A DNA stretch of 64,000 nt. It comes from Aquisalinus luteolus. GTDB lineage: Bacteria; Pseudomonadota; Alphaproteobacteria; Caulobacterales; Parvularculaceae. Each line of letters starts with the position of its first letter. The stretch's first letter is position 1. Under the pieces are notes generated by a model, which saw nothing but the letters and a program-made list of their open reading frames with translations, was not told the origin of the DNA and made no database searches. The DNA is taken from assembly GCF_009712425.2 (NCBI RefSeq), contig NZ_VCJR02000007.1, positions 27,691 through 91,690 on the forward strand, in the 5' to 3' direction. The translations under genes were made by a program, and so were the position numbers. Below, in pieces: positions 38,516 to 46,884 of this stretch.

Positions 38516-40054
38516 TCAGCCTTTCTTCTCCTGTCTGATCCGCTTAAGGAGTTTTTCGGCGGGCTCGTCATCCGGGTCCTGCGGCACGAGGCGGCCTTCG
38601 AAGGCGGCTTTGAGGATGGATTGCCTGAGCGCCTTGGCGGCGCGCTCCTGTTCGTCCAGCGCCGCCGCGACACGATCGGCCTTGCTGAAAGCTTCCTCGA
38701 CGCGGGATAGTATTTCTTCTTGCTCTTTTTGGGGGGGGAATGCGAGAGGCAGCTGCTCTATCTTTGAGATGCTTAGCGTATGAAGACCCGAGGTGGATGA
38801 AGCAACTTCTTCCACCAATGTTCGTCCGAATGGAGAACGCAACCAAACCATTGAATAACGCGAAGTTATGGAATCAGAGAAGCGCACTTTAATTAGATGG
38901 TTTTGATGGACACAGCCTTTTATCGAAGCATCCCAAAGAGCCGCCCGCCCAATTTGCTCTTTGCTACCGTTACCTTCGACAATGAGCAGGTCGAACCTTT
39001 GGAGTTCCACTCGTTCAAGCTCTCGTTCCGTTACTCCAATACTATGGATTTCAGTTAGATCGAGACGATTCTCATAAACATTAGCTACCCGGAGATATGG
39101 GCGAGTATGAGGTAATTCATTTCGTTTCTTATTTTTTGTTAGCCCACCAGACACATTGCCAATAGTAGAGAACGAAAGCCACAACCAGCTAATTGGCAAT
39201 GTGGAATTGAATTCGTATTTTGGAGGTTTAGCTTCACCATACTTCTTCTTCCAGGCATCGCCTTTCGGCTCCTTGCCCTTCGCTTTCATCTTTGCCAGCT
39301 CGGCCTTTTCCCAGGCGGTGCGGCGGGCGTCGAGGATGCGGGTGAGAAGCTTGTCGGCGGGCTCCAGCCTGTCGCGGTTCTTCTCGCGCCAATCGGCGGT
39401 CAGCGCGCCGGTGACGGCGGCTTTCAGGACCGATCTGCGATAACGCTCCAGCGCCTTGCGCGCGCGTTGCAACGCCCGCTCCCCCGCTTCGATATCGCTG
39501 AACAGCTCGTCGATTTTCGAGACAATGCGTTTTTGCTCTGCCAGGGGAGGGATGGGTATTTCGGAATTGCGAACAAAGTCGGCGGGGACCCTCTGCTGCC
39601 CCACCGCTCCCGACATATTCCGTTTGGCCAAATTGCGGAATTTATCGCTCACGACAAAATAGAATAGATACTTTGAGATGATCGCTTCAGTCGGGCGTAA
39701 GATGTGAAATTCGGTAGTACCGCAGCCTCTTCCCTGATGAAGCCCCTTTGCAACTGCAACCTTCCCATTCTCCATACACGGAGTTATTTTTGCAAAAAGA
39801 ACATCGTCTTCAAGGAAACGAGTAAAATTCTTTTTCACCGAAGCGAACTTGCGTGTTTCAGAGAGGTCAATTGTATTTGAAAGCGGCTCTACCGCCGCCA
39901 TTGGGACGAAGCTGACAGTATCATCGTCGTCGAGTTTGATCTTGGCTTTGGACGGATTGACTTCGGCCACCTCACCTATGGTCGATACTGACCAAAGCCT
40001 GTCACGTTCGTCCAATTCTTCGGCCTTTGTCTTTTCTGCCGCCGCCGCACTCAT
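38516..40054 (-). CDS. hsdS: Type I restriction-modification specificity subunit HsdS
   Basis: 512 residues with two target-recognition domains (about 1-165 and 285-440), each followed by a long conserved helix: IPPLAEQKRIVSKIDELFSDIEAGERALQRAR in the middle and FPPQKEQEEILSRVEEAFSKADRVAAAL near the end. This two-fold design sets a bipartite target; the target itself cannot be read from sequence. The first domain is preceded by LWSVSTIGEVAEV. The start overlaps the hsdR stop by 4 bases (ATGA), so it is translationally coupled. The central stretch coding for the second recognition domain (about 38,720-39,230) is visibly AT-richer than the flanks, as expected for swapped recognition domains. 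Confidence 0.94.
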   Translation of the reverse strand: MSAAAAEKTKAEELDERDRLWSVSTIGEVAEVNPSKAKIKLDDDDTVSFVPMAAVEPLSNTIDLSETRKFASVKKNFTRFLEDDVLFAKITPCMENGKVAVAKGLHQGRGCGTTEFHILRPTEAIISKYLFYFVVSDKFRNLAKRNMSGAVGQQRVPADFVRNSEIPIPPLAEQKRIVSKIDELFSDIEAGERALQRARKALERYRRSVLKAAVTGALTADWREKNRDRLEPADKLLTRILDARRTAWEKAELAKMKAKGKEPKGDAWKKKYGEAKPPKYEFNSTLPISWLWLSFSTIGNVSGGLTKNKKRNELPHTRPYLRVANVYENRLDLTEIHSIGVTERELERVELQRFDLLIVEGNGSKEQIGRAALWDASIKGCVHQNHLIKVRFSDSITSRYSMVWLRSPFGRTLVEEVASSTSGLHTLSISKIEQLPLAFPPQKEQEEILSRVEEAFSKADRVAAALDEQERAAKALRQSILKAAFEGRLVPQDPDDEPAEKLLKRIRQEKKG

Positions 40055-42786
40055 GCCCCGAGCGCCTCGGTCATCTCATCCAGGAGGCCGGTCAGCTTCT
40101 GCCCGAACAAGGCGCGTGCCTTGACGACGCCACCCCGATCGGAAAAGGCGGGGCTCTGCATCAGGTCGCTGGCAGCAATCTCGGCATTGGCGGCAATATG
40201 GTCGCGGATCAGCATCAGCCATTCCATCTGTTCGGGAGCATAGTCGATGCCCGCTTTCTTCTGTCGCCCGATCCATAGATTGAATCGCCGCTCGACCTGA
40301 ACCGAAATCGGCTCAAGCAAGTCGATCTGTCCCAGGGCGAAGCGCACGAGAGCGACAACCTCCGTCAACAGCCTGTCGGCGGGCGCGCCGCGCACCTTTG
40401 CCTCCTCGATCCGGCGATAGGCCTGCCAGACATCGGCGACCTGCAGGTAATGGGGCGGGTCGGCCAGCTTTGCCGTCAGCTCCCTGATCTGGGCATAGGT
40501 TAGCCGTTGCCTGCCGACCGGCTGGTTATAGAGAATCTGCAGGGCGGTGATCTCGTCGCGGTTCTCCTCGATGAAGGCCTTGAAGCTGGTGATCCGTTTT
40601 TGCGCCTCGCGCAGGTCGAAGCTCGCGCTGACGGTCTCGTCCGGGCTGATTTCGTCGATGACGATATCGGCCTTTGTCTTGATATCGATCAGCAGCTGGC
40701 GGGTCTTCGGATTGTTGAACGGTCTGCAGGCCTCGTCCTGCAGCCGCTCCGCGATTTCCGCCATGGCTTCCTCACCGGCAAACGAACCGGTCCGTGCCTT
40801 GATCACATCCGGATCGATCGAATCGAGCAGGCGGTTCGCCAGCGCGCGCAGGCTGTCACCGCCAGTGGCTGCCGTGATCCTGTCGGAATCCTCCTTTTCG
40901 ATCTTGCGGTCGAGGGCCGCAAGGCGCGCCGCGAGAGAAGAGATTGCGTCCTCGTCCCTGCGGCCCTGCGCGATCTGCTCCAGCAGCTTGTCGAAGCCGA
41001 GCGCGCGTTTGCGTTCCATCGGCTGGGAGGCAGACTTGCAGCTCTCGGTCACGCCAACCGCGTCGATAAGGATAAAGCGGGTCTTCGTGCCGGCATCCGG
41101 CGTGACCTGCGCCAGCGAGCCATCATCGATGGTGCGCACGCCGCGCCCTTTCATCTGCTCGAAATAGCCCGACGATTTCACATCACGCATGAAGATGACG
41201 ACCTCTACCGGCTTGATGTCCGTGCCGGTCGCGATCATGTCGACAGTCACGGCAATGCGAGGGAACGGATCGACGCGGAAAGCCTTGATCAGGGCCTGCG
41301 GATCCTCGCTGGTCTTGTAGGTGATCTTCTTGGCAAACTCGTTGCCCTTGCCGAAAACCTCGCGAACGATGGTGACGATTTCCTCTGCATGGTTGTCATC
41401 CTTGGCGAAGATCAGCGTCTTGGGCACCCATTCACCCGACCGATCAGGGAAAAGCTCGGTAAAGAGTGACTGGCGGTATGTCTCCAGAACTGTCCGTATC
41501 TGGTTGCGCGCCGTGACGGACCGGTCGAGTTCATTCTGAGAATAGTCGAAATCGTCTTCCAGCTCGCGATAACGGGTCGCGCGCGTGCGCTTGTCGCGCA
41601 CCGGGATTGTATAGCCCTTGTCGATCAACGAGCCCTGGTCGCCAATTTTCGTCCGCACCCGAAAGACCTCATAACCGACATTGACACCGTCGGCGACGGA
41701 CCGCTCATAAGGATATTCGGCGACAAGGTTCTGGTTGAAGAAACCGAGCGTATGGTTGGTTGGCGTCGCCGTCAGGCCGATGATGAAGGCATCGAAATAG
41801 TCGAGCACTTGCCGCCAGAGCCCGTAAATGGACCGATGGCATTCATCGGTAATGATGAAATCGAAGGTTTCAATGGGGATATCGGGATTATAGGCGACAG
41901 GCTTTATATCGCCATCTTCCACTTCCCATGTTTCAAAACCGGATTGTTCATCAGCGCCTTCCTCCAGCTCCTCACCGCGAAGCATCGAGTAGAGGCGTTG
42001 AATCGTCGTGATGACCACCTTCGCGTCTGGATCGAAGCGAGGGGATCGCAAATGCTGGGTAATATAAACGTCAGTAAAAAGATTACCGGCACCGGGTGGC
42101 TCGAATTCCTGGAATTCCTTCAAGGTCTGCCGGCCAAGATTAGCCCGATCCACCAGGAACAGAATTCTTTTCGCGCCTGCATGTTTCAGCAGGCGCCAGG
42201 AAGAGGAGCAGGCGGTGAATGTCTTGCCGGCACCGGTCGCCATCTGGATCAGGGAGCGCGGTCGGGCCTCCGCAAGGGATTTTTCCAGCCCATCAATAGC
42301 TTCGATCTGGCAGTCTCGCAGCCCTTCGGTCAGGAGCGCCGGCATATCTTCCAGACGGGCGCGCAATGACGCGGCAGCTTCAAGCCACTTCAACAGGGTT
42401 TCCGGCTTGTGAAAGGCAAAGACGCGTCGGGAACGCGGATGCGGGTCGCGCATGTCCTTGAAGATCGTTTCCTCGCCAGTGCTTTCATAGTCAAAGACAA
42501 GAGTATCCTGCCAGCGGGCCAGATGATCCGGCAATTGCGCCATGTATCTGTCGGACTGCTCGGAAACGCCGGAAAGTGTCGTGCCGATCTTTTTAGCCTC
42601 GATAACACCCGCTGCCTTACCCCGAACGAATAGCAGGTAATCGGCTTCATCCCGACCAAGCGCAAACTCCCGTACCGCAACGCCCAACGCTGCCGTGCGA
42701 TCAAAGTCTTTCCGGTCCTGTATTTCCCACCCTGCAGCGATCAAGAGCTTGTCGATCTTGTGCCGGGCTTCCTCCTCAGGTGTCAT
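40051..42786 (-). CDS. hsdR: Type I restriction endonuclease HsdR
   Basis: 911 residues. The N-terminal nuclease domain shows the PD-(D/E)xK pattern with Asp49 and Glu63-x-Lys65 (VIEAKK). The superfamily 2 helicase/translocase follows: Walker A region MATGAGKTF (182-190), DECHRSIYG motif II, and GLTATP. The C-terminal helical domain binds the methylase core. It is the first gene of the operon hsdR-hsdS-TIR-DUF262-hsdM, and its start faces a TetR-type gene across 119 bases holding a palindrome that may regulate both. All catalytic motifs appear intact. Confidence 0.95.
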   Translation of the reverse strand: MTPEEEARHKIDKLLIAAGWEIQDRKDFDRTAALGVAVREFALGRDEADYLLFVRGKAAGVIEAKKIGTTLSGVSEQSDRYMAQLPDHLARWQDTLVFDYESTGEETIFKDMRDPHPRSRRVFAFHKPETLLKWLEAAASLRARLEDMPALLTEGLRDCQIEAIDGLEKSLAEARPRSLIQMATGAGKTFTACSSSWRLLKHAGAKRILFLVDRANLGRQTLKEFQEFEPPGAGNLFTDVYITQHLRSPRFDPDAKVVITTIQRLYSMLRGEELEEGADEQSGFETWEVEDGDIKPVAYNPDIPIETFDFIITDECHRSIYGLWRQVLDYFDAFIIGLTATPTNHTLGFFNQNLVAEYPYERSVADGVNVGYEVFRVRTKIGDQGSLIDKGYTIPVRDKRTRATRYRELEDDFDYSQNELDRSVTARNQIRTVLETYRQSLFTELFPDRSGEWVPKTLIFAKDDNHAEEIVTIVREVFGKGNEFAKKITYKTSEDPQALIKAFRVDPFPRIAVTVDMIATGTDIKPVEVVIFMRDVKSSGYFEQMKGRGVRTIDDGSLAQVTPDAGTKTRFILIDAVGVTESCKSASQPMERKRALGFDKLLEQIAQGRRDEDAISSLAARLAALDRKIEKEDSDRITAATGGDSLRALANRLLDSIDPDVIKARTGSFAGEEAMAEIAERLQDEACRPFNNPKTRQLLIDIKTKADIVIDEISPDETVSASFDLREAQKRITSFKAFIEENRDEITALQILYNQPVGRQRLTYAQIRELTAKLADPPHYLQVADVWQAYRRIEEAKVRGAPADRLLTEVVALVRFALGQIDLLEPISVQVERRFNLWIGRQKKAGIDYAPEQMEWLMLIRDHIAANAEIAASDLMQSPAFSDRGGVVKARALFGQKLTGLLDEMTEALGA

Positions 42787-42863
42787 TTCTATTTTCTACA
42801 CCTGTAAGTTTTGGAGAAAAAGCCCTGTTTCGAAAGGCAATTTACCTGAAGAGGTTTCTAACG

Positions 42864-42885
42864 TAGAATACGAATTCGGATTCTA
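42864..42885. promoter_or_regulatory. 22-bp near-perfect palindrome, probable TetR operator
   Basis: The 22 bases at 42864-42885 are self-complementary at 10 of 11 paired positions; the only mismatch is A42870 against G42879. It lies between the divergent hsdR and TetR-type genes, 21-24 bases before the latter's first possible starts, in the position and length expected of a TetR-family operator. Binding would probably block both promoters. Confidence 0.65.
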
Positions 42886-42908
42886 TATCTGTCTCATAAG
42901 GAAGTTTG

Positions 42909-43709
42909 GTGTTCTCAAAATCGGGAAGAAAAAAGAAGGATCCAGTATCCGGCACTATGCAGGACCAACGGACCCGTGCCCTGTATCGGCAGGCCTGCGG
43001 CATGCTGACTGAAATGGATATGGACGAGATGTCCATTGCCAGGCTGGCAAAGCGCGCAGAATGTTCGGTCGGAGCCTTTTATGGCCGATTTCCCGATAAG
43101 ACAGTTTTCCTCGATTTTGTGATCCGACAGACATTTCGGCGTCTTACCGGGGCCACTGAGCAATTCTTCGAAAGCTTGGAAAGAGACGTTAGTTTAGACA
43201 GCGCCGTCAAAAAACTGATTGACCATTTGGTCGAGACTTTTGGAGAGTCGGAAACTGCCGGCGTTCTCCGGGCGGCGACCAAGCTCTCTATGACTAACGC
43301 ATCCACCAAGCAGCCCCTAGTAGACTATCGAAAATTTGTGGAGGAGAAGGCGGCAGAAATCCTGTCAAACATTCCTGACACTGATATTGACTCGGGCGAA
43401 ACACGTAGCGTGATGCAAATTACTTTTGCCACACTTCTCGACATTGCACTTAACGACGCCGGCCCAATGCGCGCAGGTAGCGGTACCCTCAAAAGTATAT
43501 TGTCAGAATTCGCGGTCGCTCAATTGGACGGGGCGTCGGGTCGCGTCGAAAGCGACAGTAAAGCTGATAGGAAGCGCGCGAAGTCTGAGCAAGCCACTAT
43601 CGCGGATAAACTGGGATTAAAAAGGCGCACGGTTACCAAGCCTGAAACTGATAAAAAGAAAAGCAACCGAAATCGGCTCAACCGCGAGACAGAAAATGAC
43701 AAGCTGTAG
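42909..43709 (+). CDS. TetR-family transcriptional regulator
   Basis: About 266 residues. The N-terminal helix-turn-helix covers TRALYRQACGMLTEMDMDEMSIARLAKRAECSVGAFYGRFPDK, the standard TetR arrangement. The ligand domain is followed by a lysine/arginine-rich tail (last 50 residues, KADRKRAKSEQ to RNRLNRE) that is unusual for the family and may add non-specific DNA contact. Start is uncertain: GTG 42909 (or the adjacent TTG 42906) has AAGGAAG; ATG 42957 has GAAGGA. It diverges from the restriction-TIR operon and is the likely regulator acting at the palindrome at 42864-42885. Its 3' end overlaps the next gene by 14 bases, coupling it to the recombinase-side module. Confidence 0.85.
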   Translation: MFSKSGRKKKDPVSGTMQDQRTRALYRQACGMLTEMDMDEMSIARLAKRAECSVGAFYGRFPDKTVFLDFVIRQTFRRLTGATEQFFESLERDVSLDSAVKKLIDHLVETFGESETAGVLRAATKLSMTNASTKQPLVDYRKFVEEKAAEILSNIPDTDIDSGETRSVMQITFATLLDIALNDAGPMRAGSGTLKSILSEFAVAQLDGASGRVESDSKADRKRAKSEQATIADKLGLKRRTVTKPETDKKKSNRNRLNRETENDKL

Positions 43710-44418
43710 CCAAAGCGATCCTTTTAAGATTTCGCAAAATATCTTTTCTGCAGATTTCGTGCGCGATCTAGCGAGCTCGTACAAGATTGATACCGACCTG
43801 GAGTCGTTGCGGCACCAATTAATCCGTATTGGCGGTCTGTATCTGGCCGAATGCAAAAATAATCTGGATGAATTGCGCGCAGCGGAGAGAAAGGAATATC
43901 AGAAAATTCTCGCCGAAATTGACCGCTTTGGCGAAGCGCTGGAAACGGAAGAGAATTACGGTCTCGCGCCATTGATGCAATTCGCTGCCATACGGGCACA
44001 GGAACCACCACCGCAAACGACATTTCACAAAGTCACAGAATTTCAGAAATCACAAGCCGCCCCGTATTATCTCGAACTGGTCAGACTGTTGCGTTTGCTG
44101 CGCACCGGCGTGGAAGACCATATCACCATGATGCAGCCCCCAAAAGGTCGGAAGGGAAATTCGGCACTGAGAGATTTCGTCCTTCGACTTTCCATCTTTT
44201 GGACAGAGAATACAGGACGAAAATTCAGCTTCGATCACCATGAAGGTCAGCCGCTGACAGAAGCATATGAGTTTGTTCAAAGTGTAGCGTGTCACTTGGA
44301 CCCGAATATTCCCGAGGCGCAGATAAAAACGGCGATGCGTTACGTTATCGGACAACGCAACGAATGGGAAAAGCGCGCCAACGAGGCTTCTAATGCCGCT
44401 TCTCCCTCACGGGAATAG
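43696..44418 (+). CDS. Protein of unknown function next to recombinase
   Basis: 240 residues, no signal peptide or membrane segment, mainly helical and charged. Residues 155-210 (RDFVLRLSIFWTENTGRKFSFDHHEGQPLTEAYEFVQSVA) resemble small uncharacterised proteins found upstream of serine recombinases in alphaproteobacterial integrated elements. It overlaps the TetR-type gene by 14 bases and precedes a 64-residue gene and the recombinase, so it may be a directionality or replication helper. No catalytic motif is visible and I cannot name the family. Confidence 0.7.
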   Translation: MTSCSQSDPFKISQNIFSADFVRDLASSYKIDTDLESLRHQLIRIGGLYLAECKNNLDELRAAERKEYQKILAEIDRFGEALETEENYGLAPLMQFAAIRAQEPPPQTTFHKVTEFQKSQAAPYYLELVRLLRLLRTGVEDHITMMQPPKGRKGNSALRDFVLRLSIFWTENTGRKFSFDHHEGQPLTEAYEFVQSVACHLDPNIPEAQIKTAMRYVIGQRNEWEKRANEASNAASPSRE

Positions 44419-44450
44419 GTCGGAATGAAAGCCTCCATTCTTGTGAGTGC

Positions 44451-44482
44451 GCCATGAAATGCCAGCAAATATGCCATGAAAT
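44451..44482 (+). repeat. Two direct repeats 22 bases apart
   Basis: GCCATGAAAT occurs at 44451-44460 and again at 44473-44482, start-to-start distance 22 bases, about two helical turns, in the leader before the small gene and the recombinase. This is the geometry of paired regulator sites on one DNA face. Only two copies are present. Confidence 0.5.
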
Positions 44483-44532
44483 CCTGATAGTGTTATGACG
44501 TGCACAGAGGGCTATAAGCTGATTGCATTGGT

Positions 44533-44560
44533 GGCATCGAAAAGGAGTTTAATCGATGCC
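44533..44560 (+). promoter_or_regulatory. Inverted repeat enclosing RBS and start codon
   Basis: GGCATCGA (44533-44540) is exactly complementary to TCGATGCC (44553-44560). The 12-base loop holds the ribosome-binding site AAGGAG and the 3' arm contains the start codon ATG (44556) of the small gene. As RNA this hairpin would hide the start codon; as DNA it could be an operator. Confidence 0.55.
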
Positions 44561-44750
44561 AAAACATGCCCCAAACAAACCGCTGCCGCCGCCCGCCAAC
44601 GACAATTTCAGCGATCTTAACATTGTCTGCGATGTGACGCAGGACTTGCCAATTACGCTGTCAGAGCTTCAAATCCTGGAAACCTATTTTTCAGGTGACA
44701 TCGCAACGTTGATCAAAAATGCCGCCAATGACAATTCAGGTGACAACTGA
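44556..44750 (+). CDS. Small acidic protein before the recombinase
   Basis: 64 residues, beginning MPKHAPNKPLPPPANDNF, with a second PANDN-like ending (NAANDNSGDN). The ribosome-binding site AAGGAG lies 9 bases before ATG 44556, inside an inverted repeat. It is 12 bases upstream of the recombinase. Size and place fit a recombination directionality factor or regulatory peptide, but there is no helix-turn-helix motif that I can recognise. Confidence 0.65.
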   Translation: MPKHAPNKPLPPPANDNFSDLNIVCDVTQDLPITLSELQILETYFSGDIATLIKNAANDNSGDN

Positions 44751-44762
44751 CAGGATACCGGA

Positions 44763-46427
44763 ATGAAAAAAGCCGCTATCTATGCCCGCGTCTCTACCGG
44801 CAAACAGGCCGCCGGAGAATTGTCTATCCCTGACCAAATTTCACGATGCGAGGAATATGCGCGGGCACGCGATTATGCAATTACGCAACATTATATCGAT
44901 CCTGGGGTCAGTGCCCGTTCTGACAAGCGCCCTGAATTCCAGCGCATGATACGAGAGTGTACTTTGGGCTCGCATCCGGTTGATGCGGTGCTCGTGCACA
45001 GCCAGTCACGTTTTGCCCGAAACACGCGCGATCTCCTAGTCTATTCCGAGATGTTGAAAGACCATGATATTCAGCTTCATTCTATCACCCAAGATGTCGG
45101 TGAAGGCGACACCGCCGATATCATGCGCACCATGCTTGGTGCTTTCGATGAATATCAGTCGAAAGAGACTAGCAAACATGTCTCACGCTCGATGATCGAA
45201 AACGCCCGTCAGGGTTTCTGGAATGGCGCACAACCGCCTTTCGGCTATAGGACTTATGTCGCTGAAACACGCGGCGCGCGGGCCAAGAAGAAAATCGAAA
45301 TCGATGCGCAAGAAGCGGAGATCGTCCGACTTGTTTTCCGACTTTATTTTTATGGCGACGGGAAATCAGGCCCGCTCGGCGTCAAGCAGACGGTTTCCTG
45401 GCTAAACGAGAACGGCTTTGTGAACCGCGCTGGCAAAGCATTCCGTGTCCAGTTTGTCGATAAGATCCTGAGAAACCCCGCCTATATTGGCGAACATTAT
45501 TTCAATCGGCGCGATTCACGGCGCGGTGTTGAGCGCCCTAAAGAGGAATGGGTTCCGTTCCAAATGCCGCGCATCGTCGAAGATGCAGTTTTTTATTCCG
45601 CTCAAGAAAAGCTCGACCGTCAGCATCCCTTAAAGACACCACCGCGCCTTGTCCGCAGCGATGTGTTGCTGACTAGTATCGCGACATGCGCGAAGTGCGG
45701 ATCACCCTTGCGCAAGCAGTCCGGCAAAAGCGGTCAGTATCACTACTATAAATGTTCGCGCAAATCCGACACCGGCGAAACCGGCTGTTCCGGTGTCTCA
45801 ATCCCGATGTCGCGGCTTGATGATGCCGTTATCGACACATTGGAGGAAAAGCTTCTCAATCCTGCAAGGCTCAGAAAGCTGACAGAGACACTTGTCGCCA
45901 GAGCGAGCGAACGCAGTCAAGAATATGGAGCGCGCGCCAAGCGCCTCGACGGGGACCGACGTAAGGCGAAAAGCCAAGTGCAGGAGCTCTACCGCCTCAT
46001 CGGAACAGGTGAATTGGCGATGGACGCAAGCCTTTCGGCCCATATCAAGGGACTGCAGGACGGCATCGAAACCCTCAATCGCCAGATTGCTTATGTCGAA
46101 GATCAACGCGCCGCACCTTGCGACAGGCTGGATGATGTTGCCATCGATCGGTTTGGCCGTGCCGTCAGCACCGCCTTGCGGGACAGGTCAAACCCCGCAT
46201 TCGCCAAGGCTTATATCCAGTCGATCATCAGTGATATCAGGGTGAGCGAAAACGAAATCCGGATTTCCGGCCCGAAGGCAGCCTTACTAGAGCAAGCAAG
46301 CGCCTTTTCAGGCGCAAACCAGCTGGTTCCATCTTTTGCACAGGAATGGCGCACCTCACAGGAGAATGTTCCAACTCCTGCGGGCCTGAATTATTCGAGG
46401 AATTGGGGCGCTGGAACGAGGTCCTGA
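44763..46427 (+). CDS. Large serine recombinase
   Basis: 554 residues. The N-terminal resolvase domain (about 1-150) has YARVSTGKQ with catalytic Ser11, and HSQSRFARN with the conserved arginine. A recombinase domain (about 160-290) with NENGFVNRAGKAF and LRNPAYIGEHYFNRRDSR follows, then a zinc ribbon with CAKCGSPLRK and later Cys residues (YKCSR, GCSG), and a coiled coil (about 380-450). This is the normal plan of phage/ICE integrases of the large serine family, which insert at short attachment sites without host factors. It lies beside mob genes, so it probably moved this island. The attachment sites were not identified. Its final 35 codons overlap a different frame leading into mobC. Confidence 0.93.
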   Translation: MKKAAIYARVSTGKQAAGELSIPDQISRCEEYARARDYAITQHYIDPGVSARSDKRPEFQRMIRECTLGSHPVDAVLVHSQSRFARNTRDLLVYSEMLKDHDIQLHSITQDVGEGDTADIMRTMLGAFDEYQSKETSKHVSRSMIENARQGFWNGAQPPFGYRTYVAETRGARAKKKIEIDAQEAEIVRLVFRLYFYGDGKSGPLGVKQTVSWLNENGFVNRAGKAFRVQFVDKILRNPAYIGEHYFNRRDSRRGVERPKEEWVPFQMPRIVEDAVFYSAQEKLDRQHPLKTPPRLVRSDVLLTSIATCAKCGSPLRKQSGKSGQYHYYKCSRKSDTGETGCSGVSIPMSRLDDAVIDTLEEKLLNPARLRKLTETLVARASERSQEYGARAKRLDGDRRKAKSQVQELYRLIGTGELAMDASLSAHIKGLQDGIETLNRQIAYVEDQRAAPCDRLDDVAIDRFGRAVSTALRDRSNPAFAKAYIQSIISDIRVSENEIRISGPKAALLEQASAFSGANQLVPSFAQEWRTSQENVPTPAGLNYSRNWGAGTRS

Positions 46428-46465
46428 AGACGCTGGAGCATGACGATCTGGGGCCGCAGCCATGA
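46346..46465 (+). CDS. Possible 39-residue coding frame linking recombinase and mobC
   Basis: ATG 46346 opens a 39-codon frame, reading from MAHLTGECSNSCGPELFEEL to WNEVLKTLEHDDLGPQP. It overlaps the end of the recombinase in another frame by 82 bases and its TGA overlaps the mobC start (ATGA, 46462-46465). The tidy coupling and the protein-like C-terminal half suggest that this was, or is, a coding frame, perhaps the 3' end of a gene interrupted by recombinase insertion. The start codon has no spaced ribosome-binding site, so independent translation is doubtful. Confidence 0.35.
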   Translation: MAHLTGECSNSCGPELFEELGRWNEVLKTLEHDDLGPQP

Positions 46466-46884
46466 CCCCGGTATCTGACGCCTTCGAAGAAGCCGCCAGC
46501 AAGCCACCGAAATCCAAGCCGAAATATCCTCCGCCCCTCTCTCTGCGTATGACGCCGGAAGAGCGTGAAAGGCTGGAGCGGGACGCCGGGCAACTCACCC
46601 TGAGCGCCTACATCAGGCTTTGCCTGTTTGGCGACGATGTTCCGAAGCACCGCACACGCGGCACCAAAGTGATCAAGGACCATGAGGCTCTGGCACTCGT
46701 GCTGCATCACTTCATGCATTCAAACATCGCCAACAATCTCAACCAACTGGCCAAGGCGACACATATGGGCACGCTGCCCATTGATGATGAAACGGCATCC
46801 TGCCTGAGGGAAGCGTGCACCGAGGTCGCCGAGATGCGGGCGGTTCTCGTTCAGGCGCTCGGCCAATCCGGGAGGCGTAAATGA
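46462..46884 (+). CDS. mobC: MobC-like relaxosome accessory protein
   Basis: 140 residues. A basic proline-rich N-terminus is followed by LSLRMTPEERERLERDAGQLTLSAYIRLCLFG, a ribbon-helix-helix of MobC type, and a helical C-terminus with HHFMHSNIANNLNQLAKATHMG, typical of plasmid mobilization proteins. It helps the relaxase find and melt oriT. Its stop overlaps the relaxase start by 4 bases (ATGA). It is coupled in the same way to the 39-codon frame before it. Confidence 0.88.
   Translation: MTPVSDAFEEAASKPPKSKPKYPPPLSLRMTPEERERLERDAGQLTLSAYIRLCLFGDDVPKHRTRGTKVIKDHEALALVLHHFMHSNIANNLNQLAKATHMGTLPIDDETASCLREACTEVAEMRAVLVQALGQSGRRK

Noticed and set aside
44451..44482. CRISPR-like repeats
   Set aside because: Only two 10-base copies, no further spacing units and no cas genes anywhere in the window.
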